From: Otatea glauca
Lineage: Eukaryota; Streptophyta; Magnoliopsida; Poales; Poaceae
Reading direction: 5' to 3'
Length of the DNA: 64,000 bases
Assembly: GCA_036346275.1 (NCBI GenBank)
Contig: CM070730.1
Coordinates: forward strand, 43,446,918-43,510,917
Shown here piece after piece: positions 23,229-34,700 of the stretch. The position numbers and the translations under genes are program-made. Below the pieces are notes generated by a model, which had not been told where the DNA came from, searched no databases, and worked only from the letters and a program-made list of their open reading frames with translations. Numbering within the stretch: position 1 is the first letter of the stretch; each line of letters begins with the position of its first letter.

Positions 23229-23436
23229 ATTCGAGGATATGTGGTTGGGCAAGTTCTTAAGCCGTTGTACAACTCAGAGAAAATTTCTAAGAAGATCTTC
23301 CATTGTTCTCCGGATACACGCCTCGACAACAGTCAAGAGGGTGTGTATCCAGAGAACACCAGAGGAGACGCTATCAAATCTACTCTGTGAGTTGTACAAC
23401 AGCTCAGGAACTTGCCCAAACCACATATCCTCGAAC
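23229..23436. repeat. Palindrome, copy 1 (upstream of second CACTA gene)
   Basis: Inverted repeat with arms of about 97 bp (ATTCGAGGATATGTGG ... CCACATATCCTCGAAC) around a short loop near 23326-23340. The arm core is GTTGTACAAC at 23264-23273 and 23391-23400. The second copy is at 30495-30709 in the same orientation. On the minus strand it would fold as a long hairpin in the leader of the second gene. No protein is supported here; the ORFs on both strands mirror each other. Confidence 0.85.
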
Positions 23437-23471
23437 CGTCCAAAATACGTGGACAATTCGAGACTGCTTGC

Positions 23472-23503
23472 TTATAAATATGTCATTCTGACATATTTAT
23501 AAA
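23472..23503. repeat. TATA-containing hairpin, copy 1
   Basis: TTATAAATATGTC-ATTCT-GACATATTTATAA forms a near-perfect stem. On the minus strand it provides TATAAATA about 40 bp before the large palindrome, so it could be the core promoter for the second gene. The partner copy at 30745-30780 has two compensated pair changes. Confidence 0.7.
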
Positions 23504-23559
23504 TAAGCACTCTTGAACGGGAGACGTAGGTTACGCAACCTAAACTCTTAATAAATGCT

Positions 23560-24290
23560 GAGTACAAAAGCACATATGAGAAAGTAATGAAAAAGCATCG
23601 TAACATACATGGAAACAAGATGAAGGAACATGTATATCATGAATAATTGAATATAGAGGGCAACCCTTCAATTGAATATATAATGGAAATAGGATGAGGA
23701 GATTTCTATGTGATAAATAGATAAATCTATATATAAATCTTGTACTGCCAAGTTGTTGTGTTTACATGGGAAGCATCAACATAGATAACCCTAATGTGAA
23801 CAGAAGTTTACAATGGTTCATTTACTTGTTCAAGATTTAAAACTATGCACAAAAGGGTAGCATTCGAATAAAGGAGAAGATCCTGCACCTAAAAGTGTAG
23901 ATGGGTCTTTCCTTGCAGTTCCAATAAAAGAAGCACACCAAAGGGCCTTGTGGCTTCCTAATTGATGAAAAATAAAAGAAGCAACGATTTAGAGAACGAT
24001 AAAAGAATTCGTTGATCCATCCTTTTTTGTAATAGGTAACATTTACTACAATAGTTGTGTATGATGACCATCCAATTATTTATTTTCTTTTCAGACTCTC
24101 AGTAGCACAATATTGTGCGCACACTTTCATCTTGAAGTTCTCAATGATCCGTAGTTTCGTAGTAATCGCCTAATGCGATGGGAAGAGCATTTTTCAAAGT
24201 TATTTTCTCGCTAATTAATTGATGCACTCTATATTTTTGTCCATAGTTACACGTTGCACATCCAAATATGAAATATATAATTGATGTTCC
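23560..24290. other. AT-rich stretch, no gene seen
   Basis: About 730 bp between palindrome copy 1 and the PP2C fragment. No long ORF, repeat or motif recognised. The last 100 bp before 24306 look like an intron 3' end (pyrimidine-rich, then TTGTTGCAG), so part of it is probably captured host intron. Confidence 0.4.
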
Positions 24291-24306
24291 CACTTAATTG
24301 TTGCAG

Positions 24307-24663
24307 AATGGATGAGTTGTTGAGAGAACAAAGAGTACGAGAGGAATTAGCGAGTGTAGTGGTAAGGACTATAACGAACAACCCGACAAGGCTTCTATCC
24401 TCGCTTGTTTTTGTGTGAAGGTAATATCTCAATTATTTGTATGTAGAAAATGTAAGATTCTCAAAATCTATTATTTACTTAAGCTTGGATTTTGTTTCCA
24501 GAGACCATCATATCATGGGCCAATAGATGAAGGATGTACCGCATGTGTGGCTCTCATTAGAGGCAACCGGATCATTGTTGGAAATCTTCGTGATTCTCGT
24601 TGTGTACTCTCAAGGAATGGTCAAAGCGGTGGCTTTCTTGTCAAGTGTCCGTCTGGTACATAA
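24307..24663 (+). pseudogene. Captured PP2C protein phosphatase gene fragment
   Basis: Two exons of a plant PPM/PP2C serine/threonine phosphatase inside the CACTA element. Exon 1 (24307-24420) reads MDELLREQRVREELASV and follows a TTGTTGCAG acceptor. The intron 24421-24501 is GTAATA...TTTCCAG. Exon 2 (from 24502) reads GPIDEGCTACVALIRGN and RDSRCVLSRNGQ. The EGCTACVALI and DSRCVLSRNGQ blocks are core PP2C motifs, the Asp of DSRC being metal-binding. The usual NAGDSRC reads NLRDSRC. The metal-binding motif of the N-terminal half and everything after NGQ are missing, so it cannot be active. It is on the strand opposite to the transposon genes. Confidence 0.8.
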
Positions 24664-24904
24664 ACAAGATGCTATCTTGTCATAATAGATGCATTCTAAT
24701 GGTGCCTTAATTTATTTAAATTGTATTCAAAGGCAATTGATTTATCCACCGATTTAGACAACCAACGATAATTTTCAAAATTCGTGATCGACTCCAAATG
24801 CTAGCACAACATTACCATCACGAAGCAAAACCGGGATCAAATCAACAAAGAGAAAGCTATCTTCACCGAACAGGCCAAATCGAAGAAAGGCGAAAGCGTC
24901 ATTG

Positions 24905-25290
24905 CGTAAACAAACTGGCGCCGTGGGCGCGCTGGGAAGCGGGTGGCGTGGGGCCGGAGGAGGGCGTCGGGCGGAGGGGTGGAGTCGGGGGGGCGGGTGG
25001 GCGGAGGGGCGGCGGCTGGGGCGGAGGGCCGGAGGGCGGCGAGGCGAGAGGGCGGCGGCAAGGGGGCGGGGGGTGGGGTGGGGGAGGGCGCGGCGGGGCG
25101 GAGGGCGCGGGGCGTGGGGGCGGGGGGGGGGAGGAGGCGGCAAGGGCGTGGGGCGGGGCGGCGGGGGGGAGGAGGCGGCGGGCGGAGGGCGTCGGGGGTG
25201 GCGGCGGGGGGGGAGGAGCGCGGCGGGGGCAAGGGCGTCGGCGGCGTGGGGGGAAAGCGGCGCGAGAGACAAGCCGAGGCGCGCGGACTT
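24905..25290. other. Extreme G-rich tract
   Basis: About 385 bp of almost uninterrupted G runs on the plus strand with very few pyrimidines. Runs of 3-9 G separated by 1-4 bases make many overlapping G-quadruplex motifs possible. The translations are poly-Gly/Ala or poly-Pro and are not genes. The minus strand from about 24900 leftwards has a more normal composition and could be the start of a captured GC-rich gene exon, but I do not recognise it. Confidence 0.6.
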
Positions 25291-25334
25291 ATAATTTTTT
25301 GCCAAATGTTGAAGTGCAGCCCTAATGAATCACG

Positions 25335-26515
25335 TGGTCCTCATTTCTCTATCGATTTTCTTGTAAAACCGACACAAATAAAAAAGTAATATCTCTATCG
25401 GTTTTTTTATAAAACCGACACAAAAAACAAAAGATTATTACGGAATAATCATCACTATCGGTTTTGTTTGTAAAACCGACACAAATAAAGAGATTCACAT
25501 CAGACGTTTTTTGTAAAACCGACACAAATATAAAAGGTACATCTATACCGGTTTTTTTCAGAAAACCGACACTAATAGAAAAGGCCCATCTCAATCGGTT
25601 TTATTCAGAAAACCGACACAAATAGTTTCTCTATCGGTTTTTTCAGAAAACCGACACAACAAACAAAAGATCACTCTGGTTTTCTCGAATAATCATCACT
25701 ATCGCTTTGTTTCAGAAAACCGACACAAATAAAAAAATGCACATCTCTATCGGTTTTTTTCATAAAACCGACACAAAAAACCTGGAACATCTCTATCGGG
25801 TTTTTCACAAAACCGACACAAAAAGAAAAGATCACCGTAATAATCATCACTATCGGTTTTGTTTCGTAAAATCGACACAAATAAAACATGCACATCTCAG
25901 ACGGTTTTTTGAAAACCGACACAAATATAAAAGGACATCTCTATCTCGCTTTTTGTAAAACCGACACAAAAACAAAAGATCACTACGGTTTTCTCAGAAT
26001 AATCATCACTATCGATTTTGTTTCAGAAAACCGACACAAATAAAAAAAAGGTACATCTGTACCGGGTTTTTTCAGAAAACCGACACTAATAGAAAAGGCC
26101 CATCTCAATCGGTTTTATTGTAAAACCGACACAAATAGTATCTCTATCGGTTTTCTCGAGAAAACCGACACAACAAACAAAAGATCACTCTAGTTTTCTC
26201 GAATAATCATCACTATCGGTTTTGTTTCGTAAAACCGACACAAAAAAAAATGCATATCAGACGGTTTTTTCGTAAAACCGACACAAAAAAACTCGCTATA
26301 TCTCTATCGGTTTTTGGAAAACCGACACAAAAACCTGGTACATATCTATCGGTTTTAGAATAAAACCGACACAAATAATTTATATCTCTATCGGTTTTAG
26401 AATAAAACCGACATAAAAAGAAACATGCATATCTCTATCGGTTTTGTTCACAAAACGATACAAATAAACGCTTATATCTCTATCGGTATTCTAATAAAAC
26501 CGACACAAATGTTGT
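25335..26515. repeat. Internal repeat array of element C (CGGTTTT...AAAACCGACACAAA)
   Basis: About 25 diverged units of roughly 45-50 bp with core ATCTCTATCGGTTTT, a short spacer, and AAAACCGACACAAATA. Each unit is a small inverted repeat. The core resembles the left array (ATCTCTATCGGTTC) but the second half differs. It lies between the two transposon genes, not at an end. Short ORFs through it are products of the repeat. Confidence 0.8.
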
Positions 26516-27000
26516 TCAATGCACTATTTGTTTTCCGGAGAAACCATGAATTACGAACTTGCGAAATATCCGATCAAAGAGTGAAAAGGCCATGACTTTT
26601 GCAAACATAGTTGGAATTTTTGAAATTTTGCAGAAAGCAGACTTTGTGATACTACAAATCTTTTCCAAAAATATTCGCAAAAGAGTTAGCATTGAAAAAG
26701 AAGGCCAAAGTCACTTTGTAGGCATGATTTTTGTTCAAAGAGTCTCAAAGTCAAATCTTTACAAATGAAGTCCAAGTATTTTGAAAATTGCGAGAAAGGA
26801 TTTGATGTAGAGCTTCTTTTTCTTGCTTCAAGTAGATGATACATACCACAATCCATTGAAATTTTTTTGCAAAAGTTTCATACGTACACGTAACCTTTGC
26901 AAACACGAAACTACAGTTATGTACAATACAAACATTTCAAACACATAGCAACTGATACAATGATGTACTCCTTTTATTTGCAATACAACCCTTCCTGATG
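26516..27000. other. AT-rich spacer, no gene seen
   Basis: About 485 bp between the internal array and the 3' end of TNP2. Probably the 3' flank of the TNP2 gene. Nothing else recognised. Confidence 0.4.
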
Positions 27001-27002
27001 AT

Positions 27003-27560
27003 CTACACGCATGTAATTTCTTCCATGTGTGTCATCGTCGCCACTAAGACAGGCCCCATCCGCAAACGGAGGTATTTCATCAAATTGGTCGATTCTTCTT
27101 CATCTATGACATTTTCGACTCCAACGATCCGCTGCTTGCCATGAAGGACGACGTGCAACCTCGGATTGGCCGGATCACGCACATAGAAGACCTGATTTGC
27201 TTGCTTCGCAAGTACGAATGGGTCATCTTTATAGGCGAGTCTGTTTAGATCCACAAGAGTAAAACCTCTCTTGTCGACCTTCACTCCATGTAGGAGTCCC
27301 ACCCACTTACATCGGAACAATGGAATTTGGTATATTCCGTGATCGAGCTCCCAAATTTCTTCGATCACCCCAAGTAAGAGTTCATTGCCATTGAGGATCC
27401 TCCTTTCGAGTGATGTTCATCGGAAAAAGCATCTATGCTTACACCTTTATTTTGAGCAAGACTCTTCGTGATCATCGACTTTCGGTGTAAAAGGTGTACC
27501 CATTAATATCGTACTCGCCATATCAGACATTAAATCTAGGTCCGTCACCAACCATTTGAT
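27003..27560 (-). pseudogene. DUF4216 domain of TNP2
   Basis: C-terminal domain of TNP2-family transposases. INGYTFYT (about 27510) opens it. The ORF at 27368-27003 contains WELDHGIYQIPLFRCKWV, VDLNRLAYKDDPFVLAKQAN and QVFYVRDPANPRLHVVL, all close to consensus. A frameshift at about 27370 separates it from its N-terminal part. Function unknown; it is found only in CACTA proteins. Confidence 0.8.
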
Positions 27561-28235
27561 AGTCTCACTAACAGAGACCTCCGCCCTTTGTTTGAACCAT
27601 GTGAGAAATCTATCGTTGTGTTTCGCATGATGGAAAGCTCATCCATTTGTGGATTCTCTTCCGTAATATCGACTTGTGTTGCTCGATGTACCTCGCAACT
27701 TCGCGCTCTGCCGCAAGATCGCCGATGCGCTTTGCAATACATATCAAACCGTGGCCTCGTTAGTTTCGATCCAACGGTTCCTTTGCCGACAAGTCTGCCC
27801 TCATGGCGAGATAGAGGAACACCGATTGCTTGTCTTTTCCCGAGATAGTCCACGCAGAACTCAATAACCTCTTCAGTACCATAACCTTCCACAATACTAC
27901 CCTTAGGCTTCGACCGATTCCTCACGTAGGATTTTAATATACCCATGTACCTCTCGAACGGGTACATATAACGAGGAATGCCGGTCCACATATCTTAATC
28001 TCTCTAACGAGGTGAACAACAAGGTGGACCATGACATCAAGAACGACGGTGGGAAATGCATCTCAAGTCGACATAGAGTCCGCACCACCTCACTCGCAAG
28101 TTGTCTAGCACGTCGGGTCAATAACTGCGCAGAGATCGCATTGAAGAAGTAACACGACCGTGATTGCAAACCCGACATCCTCCGCGAATATTTCTTATTG
28201 CAACCGGGAGCATTTGGGTCATCAAGACATGGCAA
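27545..28235 (-). pseudogene. DUF4218 domain of TNP2
   Basis: Two overlapping frames. 28235-27903 has RLEMHFPPSFLMSWSTLL. 27991-27545 has MWTGIPRYMYPFERYMGILKSYVRNRSKPKGSIVEGY, with PFERYMG.LK.YVRN..RPEGSI.EGY the family signature. One frameshift lies near 27960. Confidence 0.8.
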
Positions 28236-30152
28236 TCGTGGGACTTCATGCCCAACAACTTCAAATCATCCAAGGACACAAGCTTCTTAATGTTCGCGGA
28301 GTAGCGGATGGAACTTTAATACCATGGAGACATTTGCAAAGGTCCTCTTTCTCCTTCTTGGACAGGTGTAGCATGCAGCGGGGATATACGGACCTTTCCA
28401 TCCTCCTCTATCACCGCAAGCCCGGCCACGATTCCCATGTAGGCCATGTCGCGACGAGCATTCACACCATCCTTTGTCTTTCCGGTATGTTCAGCAGATA
28501 CCAACCAAATTGTCGCAGACATTCTTCTCAACGTGCATGACATCAATACAATGCGAACATCTAACTCCTTCCAGACGGTAAGTCCCAAAATATTGACCTC
28601 TTCTTCCAAATGGTCCTAGAACGAACAGATTTACGACTCTTTCCGTACTGAACATCGATATCCTCTACACGTGAATATACTTGCCTTCCACTCATAGGCT
28701 GCGGTGCTGAACGGACTTCCCTCTTCCCATCAAATTTGTCATCCATCTTACGGTATCGATGACTTCGAGGTAGAAACCTACGGTGACCCATATACATAGT
28801 TTTCTTGGAATTCGGCAGCCATAGGCTCTCGGTCTCCTCTTCACAAATAGGACACGCTTTTGCTCCTTTCAGATCAGAGTTCGCCAAATTACCAAGAGCC
28901 GGAAATCATTTATGGTGCAAAATACCATAGCCCATAGGGTGAAATGCTCTCTTCTCAGCATCCCACACAATGACCCCGTCATTCCACAATTTTACCAAAT
29001 CCTCGATCAATGGAGCGAGGTACACATCAATATCATTTCCTATTTGTTTGGGTCCCGAGATTAGCAACGACATCATGATATACTTCCTCTTCATGCACAA
29101 CCAAGGAGGAGGTTGTAGATACACAATGAATCGCCACGTCTTTGACGATCGCTCATGTTACCAAACGGATTCATTCCATCGGTACTCAACCCAAATCTTA
29201 TGTTCCTCATTTCGCACCAAACTCCTCATGTTTCCAATCGATGTTTCTCCATTGAGCCGAATCACAGGTGTCTCACTTGCCATCTTCCTTTCGAGACTCA
29301 TAATGCCAACGCAACAATTTTGCTTCTCTAGGATTTGCAAACAACCTTTCTAGACGCGGAATGATGGGCAAGTACCACAATACCTTGGCGGTGCACCTTT
29401 AGTGACCTCTTCACCCTCGTTGCCCGGCTCTTACGCTTCTTGTCGTTACGCTTCTCCTTTTGTTTGTACCGAGGCACACCGCAAAGCGGACAAATGTGCA
29501 GCCCGATGTGCGTTACGGTACAAGATGCAATCATTTGGACATGCATGTATCCTTTCTATTTCCATTCCCATGGGACATAGTAGCTTCTTCGCTTCATAAA
29601 TGCTTGTTGGCAACTCGTTTCTCTCTAAGCGGTCCGATAGAAGAACTAGAAGTGCATTAAAACTTGTATCCGTCCAACGGTGTTTTGCCTTGATTCGAAC
29701 AATGCAAGGAACGAACCTAACTTAGTGTATTCGCTTGCAACTTTGTGAGCAGTGGTTTCGCATCGCCTTCCATCGAGGCTTTTAAACTTTCCAAACTCTC
29801 TTTACGTAATTACCTCCACATCCCGCAACATTTGCTCCAAATTCTCCGCCTCAAACATATCAAATTGCAACTCATCATCCGGTTCCACCGTGTCTTCATT
29901 GCATACCGCAGGTACTACTGTCTCCCGTGATGGATCCAACACGTGTAATTCCTCACGGCCACGTCGAATCGGTGGTCCTCAATTTGAGTGAGTTCTTGAA
30001 TCTTCTCGATTGGTGCAATCAATGCAAGGACAATATATGAAGTTTACACCCTCCTCACCATGTCCTCTTGGCAATTTTTTGAACTCCTTAACACCCCTCT
30101 GAAATTCAGCACTCACACGACTTTTTGCATACATCCATTCGTTATGGTTCAT

Positions 30153-30494
30153 CTGCAATTAAACTTCGCCCAATAAATTATGCACAAACTGGAGCGACGG
30201 CAAGCTAGTTATTTGAAATATTGAGACATCATTTCAGTTAATATTACCTTTGGAAAATAGATGACAATTTCCTGCAACATATATGAAATATGTACTTCCG
30301 ATCGATACCTAGATTCTTCCCTGGTTTAGAGCTTCCAATTTCCTAGATAAGAGACATACATTTTTAACATGAACAATTATATCAAACAATCTAATTATAT
30401 AGTGCAGTAGCCTACAGATCTTTTGACTATAACGAAACAATACAAGGGTACCAACGATGACTCCTTATCTCTAAATAGGTTTGGTCCTAATCCC
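30153..30494 (-). other. Leader between palindrome copy 2 and TNP2
   Basis: About 340 bp, AT-rich, no ORF or repeat. Probably the 5' leader of TNP2. Confidence 0.4.
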
Positions 30495-30709
30495 ATTCGA
30501 GAATATGTAGTTCCGACAAGTTCCTAAGCCGTTGTACAACTCCAGAGAAAATTTCGGTAGCATCTCCCCGCTATTCTCCATATACACGTCTCGACAACAG
30601 GTCAAGAGGGGTGTGTATCTGGAGAATACCAGGGAGACGCTACCGAAATCTCTACTCTGCAGTTGTACAACACAGTTCAGGAACTTGCCCGAAGCACATA
30701 TCCTCGAAC
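30495..30709. repeat. Palindrome, copy 2 (upstream of TNP2)
   Basis: Inverted repeat in the same orientation as copy 1 and about 80 percent similar to it by eye. The inner arms pair very well (TTTCGGTAGC with GCTACCGAAA, CTCCAGAGA with TCTCTACTCTGCAG region, TTCTCC with GGAGAA). Lies 343 bp before the TNP2 start codon. Confidence 0.85.
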
Positions 30710-30743
30710 TGTCCAAAGAACGTGGACAATTCGAGACTGCTCG

Positions 30744-30781
30744 CTTATAAATATACCATTTCGTTCGGTATATTTATAAAC
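30744..30781. repeat. TATA-containing hairpin, copy 2
   Basis: TTATAAATATACC-loop-GGTATATTTATAA. On the minus strand TATAAATATACC lies about 40 bp before palindrome copy 2. A plausible TNP2 core promoter. Confidence 0.7.
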
Positions 30782-30830
30782 AAGCATCCTCGAACGGGAG
30801 ACGTAGGTTCCGCACCCTAAACTCTAGCAT

Positions 30831-31238
30831 TCATCAAGTGACAGCAATAATAATTCCATATTAACATCAAAGCACTACAAATTAAGATAATTAAATACAT
30901 GTGTACATGCTTGTGAAATAAAGGGTGTGAAATCGATAGGATATACACAATACCAAAGTGCAATCTAAACTTTCTTGCGACATATCAAAATTACATAGTA
31001 CAAAATTAAAGGGGTTTGAAGGAATGCTCACATTTTGAAGAAAATCACAAATTATGCAAAATGAGGGAAATCTCCTCAAGTTAGGGCTTCAAATTTACCC
31101 TCTTAACACCCACCCTTGAGGATTTCAAATTTTCTCACCCAAGTATTGCTTCCAAACACGAATATGAGCTATTTTTTACGGTGGCGGTGGAGAAACCTCC
31201 TCTGGAACAATAACGAGAGAAGAGTTCACTCGAGTGGT
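30831..31238. other. AT-rich stretch, no gene seen
   Basis: About 400 bp between the TNP2 promoter cassette and the right subterminal array. No ORF above 62 residues with any recognisable sequence. Confidence 0.4.
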
Positions 31239-31239
31239 A

Positions 31240-31755
31240 TAAATAACCTAACGAGGTACATCACTATCGGTTCTCATATAAAAGCGATAGTGATGTGATC
31301 ATGAACATCACGATCGGTTCTTACAAGACAAGCGGCGGTGATTATAATAGTCATCACTATCGGTTTTCATATAAGAAGCGATAGTGATGAGCATACACAT
31401 CACTATCGGTTCTTATTTAAGAACCGATAGTGATGATAATGAACATCACTATCGCTTCTCACAAAAGAACCGATAGTGATGAGAAGTTCTCATCACTATC
31501 GGTTCTTTTGTGAGAAGCGATAGTGATGTCCATTATCATCACTATCGCTTCTTAAATAAGAACCGATAGTGATGTGTACGTCTCATCACTATCGGTTCTT
31601 TTGTGAGAAGCGATAGTGATGTCCATTATCATCACTATCGCTTCTTAAATAAGAACCGATAGTGATGTGTACGTGCTCATCACTATCGCTTCTTATATGA
31701 AAACCGATAGTGATGATAATGCATATCACTATCACTTCTCGCGTAAGAACCGATT
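31240..31755. repeat. Right subterminal array of element C (CATCACTATCGG units)
   Basis: About 12 units with core CATCACTATCGGTTCTT and complement AAGAACCGATAGTGATG, period about 45 bp, continuing after element D at 43762-43895. It folds as a palindrome centred near 31485 with arms of about 100 bp; its right half is followed by a second near-identical copy of a ~90 bp double unit. The core differs from the left array by CACTA-TCGG versus TCTA-TCGG. Confidence 0.85.
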
Positions 31756-31760
31756 GTAAT

Positions 31761-34700
31761 TGTAACATCCCAAAATTTGGCTTAATTAAGTTTTTATTGT
31801 TTAAAAGTGCATTTGTGATTTTCTGGAATTTATTTGGATTTTTCTGGATTTATTGGAATTAAATCTTATTTCAAGTTTATTGCTTTTTATTCAAAAGTAT
31901 TTAAATCAGTGCAAAGTTAAGATAAAGTTTTGCCAAAAATATTTTATTTAATTCCGAATGTCTCAAAGTATTTTTGAGATTTTCTGGATTTTTTTGATTG
32001 TTTTATTGCCTAAAATAAATAAAATGAATTTATGGAATTAATTTAATTGAAAAACCCTTTTGAAATTCATTGCAATGATGTCGGGCCGAGCCCATGTCTT
32101 TGTCTTGGCGATGGGGCCGTTCTGCGCATGACCCATTGCTTTGCACCGCTGGCCCGCTTGGCCCAAGTTCTAGAAGAGTGAACGCTAGTCGTTGGATCTT
32201 TAGTGTGCGGTGGAGATCGTGTGGGGAGGTTTCCGTTGGATTCCAAGTTGCGGTTCAGATTTCCTAGCGCGGAGTGCATCGTGGCCGTTGATCTGTGCAT
32301 CGGACGGTTCTGCATCTTCTTCTCCAGAGCGTGCCCGAGTCAGACTCTAGCGCCGCCGCCGTGTTCGTCGCGGACACCGCGCAGGAATCGGGCAAGGGAG
32401 GGACTCGTGGTGCTTTATAAGGAGCGCGCGTTCGCCAGGAAGTCATGAGCAAAAACCCTAACCGCGTGACGAAAACCGCCACCGTTCATTGGGATTTGGG
32501 CTAGATACCGAGCGCTTGCCCGCCGTCGTGTTCTGCGATTTCGTCGGCCGTGGAGCTTGAGGTTCGCAGCCGAGACCCTTAGAACCGTCTCGCCGAGAAG
32601 AAGCCCGTCGCGCACCTTACTTCCGCTCAAGGGCGCGGAGAAGAAGGTTCCGTGGAGGCCGCCGCCATTGAAGAAGTCCTCGCCGCCGTCGTTACGGTGA
32701 TCCGAGAAGCATCCGGCCGCGTCATCGGTTTCGCCGCGTTGAGGCGTTCCGAAGGTACTCTCGACCTGCGCCGCCGCGACCCTAGGGCCTCGTGCCTCGC
32801 CGTCGGCGTGGCTTTGCTGGTTCGTCGCCGCGTGTCGCTCACGTGGATGCCGGTCGGACCGGCAACGACGTGGCGCCTGGCGTGCACGTCGTAAGCAGCG
32901 TCGGGCGCCGTCGTCATCGTCGCGGGGGCCGCGTGTCGATGGCGAAATCACGTGGAACAGGTGCACCGTGAACCCGAGGAAGTCGTGGGCGCAGATCCAT
33001 GGACCGAGGGCACGCGTGTCGACCGAGAGCTCGAGCCAGGGCTGACGTCACGCGACGTCATAAATCGATTTTTGATATAAAAATAAATCTGTTAAATTCG
33101 TATTTTACGATTTTTCGATTTGATATTTATTTCAAACTTCAAAAGGCTATATCTTTTGCATCGTAACTCGGATTTGAGTGATTCCAGTTTCTAAAAATTT
33201 GTAAAATTGAGATCTATTTAATAGTGAATTTTAATTGATTTTGGAGTTCAATTGCTCTCTGTTTTGGCATTTATTTGCTTTTCTCTTTGATGCACGCGTG
33301 AGCGTTGAATTGTGCGGCGCTTGGAGGAAGATCAAGCAACCCAAGAGCAATCTCAGATCAAGATCAGGACCTATTCAAGGCAAGTTGTGCTTTGATCATG
33401 TTGAACCCATGTTTATAAAATTGCTATGTTTGATTTACGCTATTGCATATATTTCAAATATACAACTGTTTCAAATTAGTTTGGGTTTAGCTAAAATACC
33501 AGATTGATCTATACCCTACCTTGTCATTGTATGCCATGATCCATTGTCACCCTAGATTGGTTTAATATAGTTGATTAATAATTATGATCAACATTGGAGG
33601 TTTAGACCGTTGTAGATTGCTTAGTCATGCCACGTCATCACATGTGTCAGAATCATTGATAATTAATCTTGATTAATGGAATATGGAACAATATTATGAA
33701 CTTGTGTGTCATGTGGGATCACACGATGAGATTGAGTTGTTGTGGCGAGTCATGTCACATAGCGATGTTGAATTGTTGATGGCACGTGGTGCTTGGTAAT
33801 CAACGGGTGATGATAACTTGGATTGGGGCAAGTGGCAAGGGCGAGGAGGCCAAGGTGGGCCCGATGGGCGATGGTATGTGGATGTCTTGCCTTGATCACA
33901 CTAAGGACTTAACCTTGCAAGCCTTTGACTGAGTCAATCATGCAACCACATGTCAGTATGGGCCACCTAGGTGAGTAATTTGCAAAGTCTTAATTTTGAT
34001 ACTATTGTGGTCGGTGTGAGTTCGGGTCGTGGTGTAATTCACATGGCGCAAGAGGGGGCCCGGATGTGGTTTCTGAGACCGCCATGATGTTGAAACCTTA
34101 GCGGGTAGTATCGGGTTAAGATAGAGCATTGTAAAGGCTTTGTTATAATCTCTCGCCTTTGTGGTGTTTGGTTGTATCACGTGGGTAAAGTGCATAACCT
34201 CTGCAGAGTGTGAAACTATTCGGATAGCCGTGCTCATGGTATTGAGCAATGCTCGGAATTACTGATTAAGGGTTAGTTTAATTAAATGGACAACTTAGTT
34301 GGGATGGCGGGATGCCATATGGAAAATGAATTTGATTTAGGATTGGAAACTTGGTTTACTTGAGAAATCTTGAATTTATTTATTATTGCTATTTGTTTTA
34401 CATTCTTTACAATCTATTTCTTGTATTTGTTCATAAATCCGCTTATTGCAAAATAGCCATGATAGCCTATCCTTTGGAATAAGCCTTACATGTAGATAAA
34501 TAGAATTGCATTACATGCACAACTTGTTGAGTGCTTTAAGTACTCACCCTTGCCAAACAACAATAATCAACAGTTGAAGAATCTACACTGTGTTGGAAGA
34601 TGAAGTCCAAGAAGACACGAGTCATTAGGGTCCGAGCCTTGTCGGTTGCTGTGGTGATTGATGAGCTACCTACGTTTCTACTTTCACGCTTAATTATTAG

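Larger units (their letters stand above)
27003..30152 (-). pseudogene. TNP2-type CACTA transposase (frameshifted)
   Basis: The main transposase of element C, which recognises the ends and cuts and pastes the element. The ATG at 30152 begins MNHNEWMYAKSRVSAEF, the transposase-associated domain, with the Cys motif YCPCIDC at about 30030. Then come CPLCGVPRYK (29470), TNP2 core blocks PPWLCMKRKYIMMSLLISGP and NDIDVYLAPLIEDLVKLW (29110-28980), CPICEEETESLWL and MGHRRFLPRSHRYR (28850-28750), DUF4218 blocks (28110-27740) and a DUF4216 C-terminus (27368-27003). The domain order is that of complete CACTA transposases. About ten frame changes are needed, some possibly from sequence errors. Confidence 0.85.

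Noticed and set aside
23229..23436. Identity of the palindrome as MIR820
   Set aside because: Only the location in a CACTA element is similar; I see no miR820-like sequence in either copy.
23274..23502. ORFs across palindrome copies 1 and 2
   Set aside because: Both strands give matching mirrored peptides because the sequence is palindromic; no protein-level support.
24775..25389. ORFs of 130-176 residues, Pro-rich or Gly-rich, on both strands
   Set aside because: Composition-driven open frames in the G-rich tract; all frames are open and none has a recognisable domain.
25335..26515. Short Phe/Cys/Lys-rich ORFs on both strands over the internal array
   Set aside because: They are translations of the ~45-bp repeat; no start context, no domain, and both strands are equally open.
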